A stretch of DNA of 48,458 nt from Rhodospirillaceae bacterium (GCA_002706405.1 PALN01000042.1:1-48458); one strand, 5' to 3'. Shown: positions 9,596 to 17,405, numbered from the stretch's first letter. The notes: generated by a model not told the origin, from the sequence alone. Program-made: numbers and translations.

Positions 9596-9626
9596 AAAAA
9601 AAGCGCGGGCCTTGCGGGCCCGCGCT
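9596..9626 (-). terminator. Intrinsic terminator of the leftward micro-gene
   Basis: A perfect 10-base-pair stem (AGCGCGGGCC with GGCCCGCGCT, loop of five at 9612-9616) is followed on the minus strand by seven T (plus-strand A at 9596-9602). There is no T run on the plus side, so it is directional and ends transcription coming from the micro-gene at 9735-9655. Confidence 0.85.
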
Positions 9627-9654
9627 CGATCATCAGTCTTTGGGACGATAGAAC

Positions 9655-9735
9655 CTAGCTGGTCAGGATGCCGATCGCGATGAGAACGGCGAAGACAACC
9701 GGAAGGATCAGGAATGCTTTATTGATCTTGCCCAT
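9655..9735 (-). CDS. 26-residue single-helix membrane micropeptide
   Basis: A short gene with every signal in place: ATG at 9735, ribosome site GGAGAAG (9741-9747 minus), stop TAG, a strong terminator 29 bases downstream and a sigma70-like promoter about 100 bases upstream. The peptide starts MGKINKAFLILPVV and ends GILTS: two lysines, then an unbroken hydrophobic stretch of about 18 residues. A single membrane-spanning helix with the N terminus inside is expected. I do not recognise the family. The size, hydrophobicity and long untranslated leader resemble type I toxins, but they would equally suit a small subunit of a membrane complex. Confidence 0.7.
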   Translation of the reverse strand: MGKINKAFLILPVVFAVLIAIGILTS

Positions 9736-9809
9736 GACTGCTTCTCCCATTGTGAAATTTGTAAACCAGCACCGCGCTAAAATCCGGCGAACCGGGCCTT
9801 GGCGGGCGA

Positions 9810-9823
9810 CCGACAAATGTCGG
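9810..9823. repeat. Inverted repeat in the micro-gene leader
   Basis: CCGACA, spacer AA, TGTCGG: a perfect 6-base inverted repeat just downstream of the predicted -10 of the leftward promoter. It could be a repressor site over the transcription start or a small RNA hairpin in the leader. Confidence 0.4.
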
Positions 9824-9837
9824 ATGTCGTATTGTTA

Positions 9838-9865
9838 ATATTACACTCGATTTTTTGTATGACAA
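9838..9865 (-). promoter_or_regulatory. Sigma70-like promoter of the micro-gene
   Basis: On the minus strand, TTGTCA (9865-9860), a 16-base spacer, then TAATAT (9843-9838). Transcription would start near 9831, leaving a leader of about 95 bases before the ATG at 9735. Confidence 0.55.
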
Positions 9866-10082
9866 CTTAATTACTGATTTCATTATAAAAATCACGTCAA
9901 GGTATGTGTGTAAAATTATGTAATCATGTGAAGTCTGTTAATAAATAAAAGTCGATCAAGCCGCCAGGCGTGATGCCGCAGGGCGGAGAGTGATTGATTT
10001 TATGGGCGGATTTTGCCGGGACGGGCGCACCTTGAGCCCGGAGCGCCGCCGCCGCCGTAGGGCGGCGCGGCCACCCGGCGAC

Positions 10083-10118
10083 CGGCCCGTTCCGGCCCGT
10101 TCCGGCCCGTTCCGGCCC
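10083..10118. repeat. Three tandem copies of a 10-base unit
   Basis: The unit CCGGCCCGTT occurs three times head to tail, followed by a partial fourth (CCGGCCCC). Its function is unknown; the copy number could vary by slippage. Confidence 0.7.
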
Positions 10119-10150
10119 CGGTCGGCGCGGCGGGATTGCTTGCGCGATTC

Positions 10151-10201
10151 CGTAAACTATGCAAAATTACGTCAAATACGCATAACTATGCATAATTTAC
10201 G
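10151..10201. promoter_or_regulatory. Large imperfect palindrome, predicted operator of tupBCA
   Basis: The left arm begins CGTAAACTATGCAAAATTA; the reverse complement of the right arm begins CGTAAATTATGCATAGTTA. Over about 21 bases the arms agree at 17 positions, giving two inverted copies of a site close to CGTAAAYTATGCAWARTTA around a short centre. It lies 60 bases upstream of tupB. It is probably bound by the HTH/binding-protein regulator at 12859-13779 to switch tungstate uptake; the binding is inferred. Confidence 0.55.
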
Positions 10202-10261
10202 GACCTCGGGCCGAAATCGCCCCGCGTGTCCTGGGAACGGAAACGGGCGGACAGCCAGACG

Positions 10262-10969
10262 ATGCAGGACTTCGGCGCGGCTTTTCTCACGGCCTTCAGC
10301 TTGCTGTTCAGCTTTGACGCGGACCTGATGGAGGTCATCGTGCTGTCGCTCCGCGTCAGCCTGACGGCGCTGCTGGCGGCGGGGATGATCGGGCTCAGCA
10401 TCGGCGCCCTGCTGGCCGTCACGCGGTTTCCCGGCCGCGGCGTGGTGCTGATCGTCGTCAACTCCATGATGGGATTACCGCCGGTGGTGGTCGGCCTGAT
10501 CGTCTACATGCTGCTGTCCAATGCGGGGCCCTTGGGCTTCCTCGGCCTGCTTTATACGCCGACGGCCATGATCATCGCCCAGGCGGTCCTGATCCTGCCG
10601 ATCATCGCCGCCCTGTCGCGTCAGGTGATCGAAGACCTGCACCAGGAATACGCCGACCAGTTCCGCTCGTTCTGCGTGCCCACGGGGCGGATGATGATCG
10701 AGCTTCTGTGGGACGCGCGCTATTCCCTGCTGACGGTCATGCTGGCCGGGCTCGGCCGCGCCATGGCCGAGGTTGGTGCCGTCATCATCGTCGGCGGCAA
10801 CATCAATCATCTGACCCGGGTCATGACCACGACCATCGCCCTGGAAACCTCGAAGGGGGACCTGGCGCTGGCGCTTGGCCTGGGCGTCGTCCTGCTGACC
10901 ATCGCGCTGACCATCAACGCGGCGGTCATGGCCCTGAACGCGACAGCAAAAAGGCAGGCCTATGCCTGA
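10262..10969 (+). CDS. tupB: Tungstate ABC transporter, permease TupB
   Basis: A 235-residue inner-membrane permease with five or six transmembrane segments. The family traits are FGAAFLTAFSLLFSFDADLMEVI at the start, NSMMGLPPVVVGLIVYMLLS, and a coupling loop containing GRAMAEVGAVIIVGGNINHLTRVMTTTIALETSKG, typical of TupB. The start is placed at the ATG at 10262, giving the usual TupB N terminus; an in-frame GTG at 10226 would add twelve residues. It overlaps tupC by eight bases. Tungstate (or molybdate) is taken up for oxidoreductases such as formate dehydrogenase. Confidence 0.92.
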   Translation: MQDFGAAFLTAFSLLFSFDADLMEVIVLSLRVSLTALLAAGMIGLSIGALLAVTRFPGRGVVLIVVNSMMGLPPVVVGLIVYMLLSNAGPLGFLGLLYTPTAMIIAQAVLILPIIAALSRQVIEDLHQEYADQFRSFCVPTGRMMIELLWDARYSLLTVMLAGLGRAMAEVGAVIIVGGNINHLTRVMTTTIALETSKGDLALALGLGVVLLTIALTINAAVMALNATAKRQAYA

Positions 10970-11732
10970 TTTACGCGCCCCCAACGTGGTCGACCTGCGC
11001 ACCGACCGGGACGCCGCCCCCGGCGCCGACCTGTTCCCCCTGACCGTCGAGGACCTGACCTTTCAGGTCGGCGGCACGGTGCTGATCAAGGGAATCGACC
11101 TGACCCTGGACGGCGGCGGCGTCACCGTCATCATGGGGCCCAACGGGGCGGGAAAAAGCATTCTGCTGCGCCTGCTGCACGGCCTGCTCGAACCCTCGGG
11201 CGGCTGGGTCGGCTGGGGTGGGCGCCTGTTGGACGAAACCGTCCGCCGGCGTCAGGCCATGGTGTTCCAGCGCGCGGTGATGCTGCGCCGATCGGTCGCG
11301 GCCAACATCGATTTCGTGCTGCGCCTGCGCGGCCGTGCCGACCCGGCCCGGCGGCGCGAGATCCTGGAACACGCTGGTTTGGCCGCCCATGCGGATCAGC
11401 CGGCGCGGCTGCTCTCCGGCGGCGAACAGCAGCGCCTGGCCCTGGCCCGGGCGTTGGCCACCGAACCGGACGTGCTGTTCATGGACGAGCCGACCTCCAA
11501 CCTGGATCCGGCCTCGACCCTGGTGATCGAAGACATCACCAAGGCGGCCCGCGACCGGGGCACCAAGATCATCTTCATTACCCACGACATGGGCCAGGCC
11601 CGCCGCCTGGCCGACGACGTGGTGTTCATGCACCGCGGCAAGGTGCTGGAGCACAGCCCGGCGACCGCGTTCTTCAACCAGCCGACCTCGGCCGAGGCCG
11701 GCGACTATATGGCGGGCAAGATCATTCTGTGA
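10962..11732 (+). CDS. tupC: Tungstate ABC transporter, ATP-binding protein TupC
   Basis: A 256-residue ATPase of the transporter. Walker A is GPNGAGKS, the Q-loop is MVFQRAVML, the signature is LLSGGEQQRLALARAL, Walker B is VLFMDEPTSNLD, and the switch histidine is in FITHDMGQARRLADDVVFM. A non-homologous stretch of about 25 residues precedes the ABC domain. The start lies inside the end of tupB, indicating translational coupling. Its place between permease and binding-protein genes fixes the role. Confidence 0.93.
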   Translation: MPDLRAPNVVDLRTDRDAAPGADLFPLTVEDLTFQVGGTVLIKGIDLTLDGGGVTVIMGPNGAGKSILLRLLHGLLEPSGGWVGWGGRLLDETVRRRQAMVFQRAVMLRRSVAANIDFVLRLRGRADPARRREILEHAGLAAHADQPARLLSGGEQQRLALARALATEPDVLFMDEPTSNLDPASTLVIEDITKAARDRGTKIIFITHDMGQARRLADDVVFMHRGKVLEHSPATAFFNQPTSAEAGDYMAGKIIL

Positions 11733-11800
11733 CCCGTCCACCTCAAGGGACATTTCAGCTCAATAAATCTTAATCCGAACCAGCAATCAGGGAGTTACCC

Positions 11801-12640
11801 ATGAAGCATCTCAAACGGATCACCTTCGGCGCGGCCGCCCTGGCCCTCGCCGTGGCGGCCTTCCACACGGCCCCGGCCCAGGCCGACGGCAAGTCGATCA
11901 TCGTGCAGTCGACGACCTCGACCCAGAACTCGGGCCTGTACGATTACATGCTGCCGATCTTCGAGAAGAAGACGGGCATCAAGGTCAACGTGGTTGCCGT
12001 CGGCACCGGCCAGGCGATCAAGAACGCCCAGAACTGTGACGGCGACGTGCTGCTGGTCCATGCCAAGCCGGCCGAGGAAAAATTCGTCAGCGCGGGCTTC
12101 GGCGTGAAGCGCTCCGACGTCATGTACAACGACTTCATCGTCGTCGGCCCGCCCGCCGACCCGGCCAAGGTCGGCGGCATGAAGGACGCGCCCAAGGCCT
12201 TCAAGATGATCGGCGACGCCAAGGCGATCTTCGCCTCGCGCGGCGACAACTCGGGCACCCATAAGAAGGAAGTCCGCCTGTGGAAGGCCGCCGGCGTCGA
12301 CATCAAGAAGGCGTCGGGCGAATGGTACCGGGAAACCGGCAGCGGCATGGGCGCCACCCTCAACGCCGCCGTCGGCATGGGGGCCTATGCCCTGACCGAC
12401 CGCGCCACCTGGATCAGCTTCAAGAACAAGGGCGACTACAAAATCCAGGTCGAGGGCGACAAGCAGCTGTTCAACCAGTACGGCATCATCATGGTCAACC
12501 CGAAGAAATGCCCCAAGGTGAAACAGGCCGAAGCCCAGGTCTTCATCGATTGGGTTCTGTCCAAGGATGGCCAGGACACCATCGCGTCCTACAAGCTGAA
12601 CGGCCTGCAGCTGTTCTTCCCGAACGGCAAGTCGTCGTAA
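11801..12640 (+). CDS. tupA: Tungstate-binding periplasmic protein TupA
   Basis: A 279-residue binding protein with a Sec signal peptide (MKHLKRITFGAAALALAVAA, cleavage after PAQA) exported to the periplasm. The oxyanion-binding motif TTSTQNSGLYDYMLP is the TupA hallmark, together with GTGQAIKNAQNCDGDVLLVHAK, FASRGDNSGTHKKE and the TDRATW segment. It follows tupC by 68 bases, with GGGAG upstream of the ATG, and ends at a good terminator. The order B-C-A, with the binding protein last, is a less usual arrangement. Confidence 0.95.
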   Translation: MKHLKRITFGAAALALAVAAFHTAPAQADGKSIIVQSTTSTQNSGLYDYMLPIFEKKTGIKVNVVAVGTGQAIKNAQNCDGDVLLVHAKPAEEKFVSAGFGVKRSDVMYNDFIVVGPPADPAKVGGMKDAPKAFKMIGDAKAIFASRGDNSGTHKKEVRLWKAAGVDIKKASGEWYRETGSGMGATLNAAVGMGAYALTDRATWISFKNKGDYKIQVEGDKQLFNQYGIIMVNPKKCPKVKQAEAQVFIDWVLSKDGQDTIASYKLNGLQLFFPNGKSS

Positions 12641-12664
12641 CCGGGCGGTTATCATCCGATCCGG

Positions 12665-12694
12665 AAAGGGCGGGCCTTTGAGTCCGCCCTTTTT
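12665..12694 (+). terminator. Intrinsic terminator after tupA
   Basis: A stem AAAGGGCGG with CCGCCCTTT, loop of about ten bases, ending in a run of five T (12690-12694). It lies 25 bases after the tupA stop and ends the tupBCA transcript. Confidence 0.85.
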
Positions 12695-12742
12695 CACGCC
12701 ATTCAGCAGTCCCGGCGGTTTCTAAGATTGAACCACAGAGAC

Positions 12743-12810
12743 AGTGAGGCGGTGAGGGAATGAATTTCCGGTCATCTCCCCTGCTATCTCATCGCCTCAC
12801 TGCCGCAGTG
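12743..12810. repeat. REP-like inverted repeat
   Basis: AGTGAGGCGGTGAG (12743-12756) is nearly complementary to CTCATCGCCTCACT (12788-12801), with one G-T pair, and a second small hairpin CACTG-CCG-CAGTG follows. The preceding AACCACAGAGACAGTGAGG resembles dispersed repeats found in many proteobacterial genomes. It lies between two convergent genes, a usual home for such elements. Confidence 0.5.
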
Positions 12811-12858
12811 GTTTTCTTTTTCTTCGGCTGCCAAGACGCTGCAATGGGCACAGGAACA

Positions 12859-13779
12859 TCACGCGCCGACGAAATGCACCCGCCCCAGGCCGGAGATGTC
12901 GTAGCCGCCCATGGTCTGGGCCTTGAAGCGGAATTCTTCTGAGCGGCAGAAGGCGAGGAACGCCTGCATGGGCGGCTCGAACCAGGCCTTGCGGTCGACC
13001 AGCAGGTCGAAGCGTTCGCGCAGGATCGGCACGAACGCCAACTTGAACTGCGCCGCCGAGGGGCGCAGCCCCAGCGTGACTTCTCCCATGTGACTGGCGA
13101 CCACTTCCGCCGCGTCCGTTTCCGTGCGCGCGGGCTCGGTCATCACGCAGTCGTCGGGCCCGATCCCGGCTTCGGCCAGGAGGTGTTCCAGCAGGGCCTG
13201 CGATCCGGCCTCGGCCTGGCGCGGCACGATCAGCCGCCCCCGCAGGTCGGTGATGGCGGTGAACCGGTCGGCGGTCGTGGGGTCGATCACCAAGCCCCGG
13301 TCCCGCCAGGCGAATTCGACCAGCACGCAGGGAGCCGCCGCCGCATAGCGCCGGGCCCAACCGATGTTCCAGGCCGCATCGTCGTCGCTGTTTCCGGCCT
13401 CCGGATTGAACATGTGCAGGCCGGCGGCGACGCCTTCGAATTCGGCGAACCGCGCCAGCCCGTCGGCGGAGCCGTCGAAAAAGGTCGCGAGCCCGCAGCG
13501 CGACTGACGCAGCGCCCAATCCAGCAGCGGATCGTGAGAGCCCAGAAACACGCCGGGCCGGGCCCTGGCGGGCGCGGCCGCCAGGGGTGTCGCGGCGGCC
13601 GTCGCGCCGTCGCCGACCATGCCGCGGGCGACCCAGGCTTCGATCTCGGCGCGGGGAAACAGCAGTTTGCCCATGGCGCGGGAGCACGGAATGCGTCCCG
13701 AGGCGGCCAGGTCATAGACCTTGCGCTGCTTGATGCGCAGAAAGTCCGCCAGCTCCTTGGTGGTCATGTATTCGGTCAT
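12859..13779 (-). CDS. HTH (excisionase-like) plus periplasmic-binding-like regulator, probable tungstate/molybdate sensor
   Basis: A 306-residue cytosolic protein. Residues about 1-55 are a MerR/excisionase-type DNA-binding domain (MTTKELADFLRIKQRKVYDL, AASGRIPCSRAMGKLLFPRAEIEAWV). After an Ala/Pro linker, residues about 80-305 form a PBP-like ligand domain (VFLGSHDPLLDWAL, AGLHMFNPEAG, VIDPTTADRFTAITDLRGRLIVPR, MGEVTLGLRPSAAQFKLAF). This architecture is commonly linked to molybdate/tungstate uptake. It converges on tupA. An inverted repeat resembling a ModE box lies just upstream and probably serves for self-control. The anion it senses is inferred from context. Confidence 0.8.
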   Translation of the reverse strand: MTEYMTTKELADFLRIKQRKVYDLAASGRIPCSRAMGKLLFPRAEIEAWVARGMVGDGATAAATPLAAAPARARPGVFLGSHDPLLDWALRQSRCGLATFFDGSADGLARFAEFEGVAAGLHMFNPEAGNSDDDAAWNIGWARRYAAAAPCVLVEFAWRDRGLVIDPTTADRFTAITDLRGRLIVPRQAEAGSQALLEHLLAEAGIGPDDCVMTEPARTETDAAEVVASHMGEVTLGLRPSAAQFKLAFVPILRERFDLLVDRKAWFEPPMQAFLAFCRSEEFRFKAQTMGGYDISGLGRVHFVGA

Positions 13780-13803
13780 GGGGCCGCAGTTTTGCGGAAA
13801 GGG

Positions 13804-13829
13804 CCGTTATTTACAAGGTGACATAACGG
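13804..13829 (-). promoter_or_regulatory. ModE-box-like operator upstream of the HTH-PBP regulator
   Basis: A perfect inverted repeat CCGTTAT-N12-ATAACGG, 24 bases before the regulator start. The outer hexamers CGTTAT and ATAACG and the 24-base span match the arrangement of E. coli ModE sites as I recall them. The regulator is not a ModE homologue by its HTH, so convergent site usage or another ModE-like protein is possible. Confidence 0.5.
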
Positions 13830-13857
13830 GAGAAATTTTGCTGCGGATCAAACTCAA

Positions 13858-13889
13858 GCGCGATGGGGATGGCGGGTTGGCCATCGCGC
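13858..13889. repeat. Hairpin between regulator and restriction gene
   Basis: A perfect 9-base inverted repeat, GCGCGATGG with CCATCGCGC, loop of 14 bases. It may insulate the two divergent genes; there is no clear T run. Confidence 0.4.
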
Positions 13890-13930
13890 GTTCTTGCCTT
13901 GCGCAATTCCACGGTTTTTGTTTGAAATTC

Positions 13931-13961
13931 GATTGGTTTCTGTAACCTATAGAAACCGATC
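13931..13961 (+). promoter_or_regulatory. Inverted repeat upstream of the restriction-modification gene
   Basis: GATTGGTTTCT and AGAAACCGATC form 11-base arms with one mismatch around nine bases, about 50 bases before the start of the enzyme gene. The position suits an operator that limits expression of the nuclease-methyltransferase; the binding protein is unknown. Confidence 0.45.
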
Positions 13962-14010
13962 CGTTGCTCCGAATTTTCGGATTTGATGTAGTCGGACGGG
14001 GACAGAGAAT

Positions 14011-17000
14011 TTGAAGAAATTGGAACAAGCCGTCGAGGAATACTTCGCGAGACTTCAAGCGTTGAAATCGACTGGTGCTGCCACTTCGGAGACAACCTAT
14101 TACTCGGCATTGGAGGGCTTGCTGAATTTTATCGGCAAGGACCTCAAGCCGAAGGTGTTTTGCGTGTCGCAACTTGCGAATCAGGGTGCGGGGCATCCGG
14201 ATTTCGGCATGTACACGGCGAATCAATGCCAAAAAGGCGAGCCGAAACCTGGTCAAAAACCCGAACGTGGGGTGATCGAGGTCAAGGGGACGTCAGACGA
14301 CACTTGGCTGACCGCCGACACCGGACAGATCAGCAAGTATTGGGGAGCCTATCGCCTTGTCCTCGTCACCAATTACAGGGATTTCCTGCTAGTCGGCGAG
14401 AATGCCGCTGGCCACGCGACCAAACTTGAATCGTTCAGACTTGCCAACACGGAGTCCGAATTTTGGAGCCGCACCCTGACGGCACGGAAGTATGCGCAGG
14501 AAGTCGGCCAGAGTTTTGGGGAGTACTTGAAGCGGGCGTTGACGCAGAGCGTGTCCCTGCGTGAACCGAGGGACGTTGCTTGGTTCCTGGCCTCCTATGC
14601 CCGGGACGCCTTGGGGCGGGTGGAGGAAAAGGGCGACGTTCCCGCCCTGAAATCCGTTCGCACGGCGCTGGAGGAAGCGCTTGGCGTCCACTTCACCGGG
14701 GACAAGGGGGCTCACTTTTTTCAATCCACCTTAGTGCAGACGTTGTTCTATGGCGTGTTCTCCGCCTGGGTTCTCTGGTCACGACAGGTACCGCCGCCAA
14801 CGGGCGCATTCGATTGGCGGTCTGCCGTGTGGCATCTTCGCGTGCCGATGTTGCAGGCCCTGTTCCAGCAGGTTTCGGACCCGACCAAACTAAAGGCCCT
14901 TGATCTGGTCGAACTGCTGGATTGGGCGGGGGCAGCCTTGAACCGCATCGACCGGAAGGAATTCTTTTCTCGGTTCAAGGATGCCGAGGCGGTGCAATAC
15001 TTCTACGAACCGTTCCTTGAAGCCTTCGATCCCGCGCTTCGCAAGGAACTGGGTGTCTGGTACACGCCACCCGAGGTCGTAACCTACATGGTCGCGCGGG
15101 TGGACAAGGCATTGAAGGACGATCTCGGCATCGCGGACGGCCTTGCCGCCGACAACGTCTATATTCTCGATCCCTGTACCGGGACGGGCTCCTATCTTGC
15201 GGAAACGCTTCGAAAGATTTCCAGCAATTTGGAAGACAAGGGACTCGGTGCCCTCAAGGGCCCGATGGTCAAGAAGGCGGCGACGGAACGGGTGTTCGGT
15301 TTCGAGATCATGCCCGCCCCCTTCGTCGTCGCCCATTTGCAGATCGGCTTGGTCCTCCAATCCTTGCAGGCGCCTCTCACCGACGACGGAACGGAGCGCG
15401 CGGGCGTTTACCTGACCAATGCTCTGACCGGATGGGAGCCGACGGAAAAGGAAAAGCAGCACGTGGCCTTTCCGGAAATGGAGGAGGAACGGGACCGCGC
15501 CAACGAGGTGAAGCGGGAAAAGCCCATCCTCGTGATCCTGGGCAATCCGCCCTATAACGGCTTTGCGGGCATGGCGATGGAAGAAGAGCGCAGCCTCTCC
15601 GACGCTTACCGGACCGTGAAGAAGGTCCGCAAGCCCGAAGGGCAAGGCCTGAACGACCTATATGTCCGCTTTTTCCGCATGGCTGAACGTCGAATTGCTG
15701 AAAAGACGGGCCAGGGAATCATCTGTTTCATCAGCAATTACTCCTGGCTCGATGGCCTGTCCTTCACGGGCATGCGTGAACGTTACCTGGAGGTGTTTGA
15801 TGCCATCCGGATCGATAGTTTGAACGGTGATGCCTACCGCACCGGCAAGGTTGCGCCGGACGGCACGCCGGACCCCAGCATCTTCTCTACCGATCACAAC
15901 CGCGAGGGCATTCAGGTCGGCACCGCCATCACAACGTTGGTCCGCAAGCAGGAGTCGACGCCTTGCAACGAGGTCGAGGTGCGGAATCTTTGGGGACAGA
16001 AAAAGCATCAAATTCTTCTGGATAGCGCTGGTGTCTCTGCTGAGAAATTGTATGAGGGGGTGGAGCCAAGTATGGCGCTAGGGCTCCCTTACTTGGCGGC
16101 GGCGGTTTCGACTTCATATTTTGATTGGCCGAGTCTGTCGGAATTATTGCCTGCGTCGTTTCCCGGTGTGAAAACTAGCCGTGATGAATTTCTTGTGGAT
16201 GTTGATGAGCAAGCGCTGCAGAACAGAATCATTGATTATTTTGACGCTTCGATACCTGATGATGTCATAAGGGAGAAATATCCTTCAATTTTGAATAATG
16301 CGGGCCGATTTGATGGCCCAGCGATCCGAATGAAGTTAAAGGCGCGTGGGATCGCTCCTGGGAATTTCGTTCGGTACTTATATCGCCCTTTAGATGCGCG
16401 CTGGCTGTATTGGGAGCCCGATACTAAATTGCTCGATGAGAAAAGATCAGAATACTTTTCTCATATTTTTGAGGGAAATTTCTGGATCGAAGCGCGAGAG
16501 AAGCAGACTAAAGAAGATTTTAATCGTGGGACGGTTACGTCCGTGTTGGCCGACAATTTTGGAAGCGGACTTTCAACCTTCTTTCCCGCTTACCTTCGTG
16601 AGACCCATTCCAACGGCGATAATGGCCTTGTTGAGAAGCGCCCCAATCTTCTGAAGTCCGTCGAGGATAAATTATCCGAGATTGGATTGGGTGTTGAGGA
16701 CTTGTTCCACCATATCGTCTCTGTTCTGCATAGCCCCATGTATCGAGCGGAAAACGCAGGCGCGCTGCGCATGGATTGGCCGCGTGTCCCGTTTCCCGAA
16801 AAACCGGCGGTATTGACGGCGTCAGCAGAGCTTGGCCGCCAATTGGCGGCCTTGATGGAGCCGGAGAAACCGGTGAGCGGCGTCACCATTGGCGTTCGTG
16901 CAGAGTTAAAGGCGCTGGGCGTGCCGTCGAAGGTCGGCGGCGGCGATCTTGCGGCCAACGACTTCGCTTTGGCGGCGGGATGGGGAAGTGCGCAAAAAGG

Positions 17001-17385
17001 TGGCATCGTCATGCCGGGACGAGGAAAGGCCATTTCCCGTGAGTATACGCCGACGGAGGTTGCGGCCTTTGGCGCGGGCAGTGGCCCGCTTGGCATGACG
17101 CCGTCGCAAATTATCGATCTTTTGGGCGGCGAGACTTTGGATATCTACCTCAATGCGGACGCCTATTGGCGGAACGTTCCCGAGAAGGTATGGACCTACA
17201 AGCTGGGTGGGTATCAAGTCATCAAGAAGTGGCTCAGCTACCGGGAAAAGGACATTCTCGGCCGTCCGCTCAAACCGGAGGAAGTGCAGGAGGTCACCAA
17301 CATGATCCGCCGGATTGCTGCGATCTTGCTTCTGACTCCATCCCTTGATGACAACTATGCAAAAGCCAAGGCTGCCGTCCTGTAA
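14011..17385 (+). CDS. Single-chain restriction-modification enzyme (Type IIG/ISP-like nuclease-methyltransferase)
   Basis: An 1124-residue protein. The N-terminal nuclease domain has a PD-(D/E)xK core: D64 in HPDFGMY and E90/K92 in GVIEVKG. A helical region follows, then an N6-adenine methyltransferase with motif I ILDPCTGTGSYL (D387) and motif IV GNPPYNG (from N512). The C-terminal third (from about residue 640) should be the target-recognition domain, ending with a block (VWTYKLGGYQVIKKWLSYRE) seen in Type ISP enzymes. No helicase motifs are visible, unlike LlaGI-type ISP enzymes. The likely start is TTG at 14011 after GGGGACAGAG. Bases 16000-16600 are distinctly AT-richer than the surroundings, a sign of horizontal transfer or module exchange. 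Confidence 0.87.
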   Translation: MKKLEQAVEEYFARLQALKSTGAATSETTYYSALEGLLNFIGKDLKPKVFCVSQLANQGAGHPDFGMYTANQCQKGEPKPGQKPERGVIEVKGTSDDTWLTADTGQISKYWGAYRLVLVTNYRDFLLVGENAAGHATKLESFRLANTESEFWSRTLTARKYAQEVGQSFGEYLKRALTQSVSLREPRDVAWFLASYARDALGRVEEKGDVPALKSVRTALEEALGVHFTGDKGAHFFQSTLVQTLFYGVFSAWVLWSRQVPPPTGAFDWRSAVWHLRVPMLQALFQQVSDPTKLKALDLVELLDWAGAALNRIDRKEFFSRFKDAEAVQYFYEPFLEAFDPALRKELGVWYTPPEVVTYMVARVDKALKDDLGIADGLAADNVYILDPCTGTGSYLAETLRKISSNLEDKGLGALKGPMVKKAATERVFGFEIMPAPFVVAHLQIGLVLQSLQAPLTDDGTERAGVYLTNALTGWEPTEKEKQHVAFPEMEEERDRANEVKREKPILVILGNPPYNGFAGMAMEEERSLSDAYRTVKKVRKPEGQGLNDLYVRFFRMAERRIAEKTGQGIICFISNYSWLDGLSFTGMRERYLEVFDAIRIDSLNGDAYRTGKVAPDGTPDPSIFSTDHNREGIQVGTAITTLVRKQESTPCNEVEVRNLWGQKKHQILLDSAGVSAEKLYEGVEPSMALGLPYLAAAVSTSYFDWPSLSELLPASFPGVKTSRDEFLVDVDEQALQNRIIDYFDASIPDDVIREKYPSILNNAGRFDGPAIRMKLKARGIAPGNFVRYLYRPLDARWLYWEPDTKLLDEKRSEYFSHIFEGNFWIEAREKQTKEDFNRGTVTSVLADNFGSGLSTFFPAYLRETHSNGDNGLVEKRPNLLKSVEDKLSEIGLGVEDLFHHIVSVLHSPMYRAENAGALRMDWPRVPFPEKPAVLTASAELGRQLAALMEPEKPVSGVTIGVRAELKALGVPSKVGGGDLAANDFALAAGWGSAQKGGIVMPGRGKAISREYTPTEVAAFGAGSGPLGMTPSQIIDLLGGETLDIYLNADAYWRNVPEKVWTYKLGGYQVIKKWLSYREKDILGRPLKPEEVQEVTNMIRRIAAILLLTPSLDDNYAKAKAAVL

Positions 17386-17405
17386 CGGATGCCCCTTCCT
17401 TCCCC

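Larger units (their letters stand above)
9736..10261. other. 525-base intergenic region between the micro-gene and tupB
   Basis: No protein gene is supported here. It holds the micro-gene leader and promoter, then a very AT-rich stretch (about 9830-9960) in a GC-rich setting, a GC-rich stretch with the 10-base unit CCGGCCCGTT three times in tandem (10083-10112), and the palindromic tup control region (10151-10201). The AT-rich part may hold further promoter or antisense RNA signals that I cannot resolve. Confidence 0.6.

Noticed and set aside
10083-10118. CRISPR-like array
   Set aside because: The units are 10 bases and directly adjacent without spacers; there are no cas genes.
9990-10328. 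A 112-codon frame in the tup upstream region
   Set aside because: It runs through the tandem repeat and the palindromic operator and into tupB in another frame; composition is Arg/Pro-rich.
12760-12942. A 60-codon frame between tupA and the regulator
   Set aside because: It lies over a REP-like inverted repeat and overlaps the end of the regulator gene; no family or ribosome site.
14011-17385. Classical Type I or full Type ISP restriction enzyme
   Set aside because: No helicase motifs or separate subunit genes are visible, so a helicase-free single-chain enzyme is the safer description.
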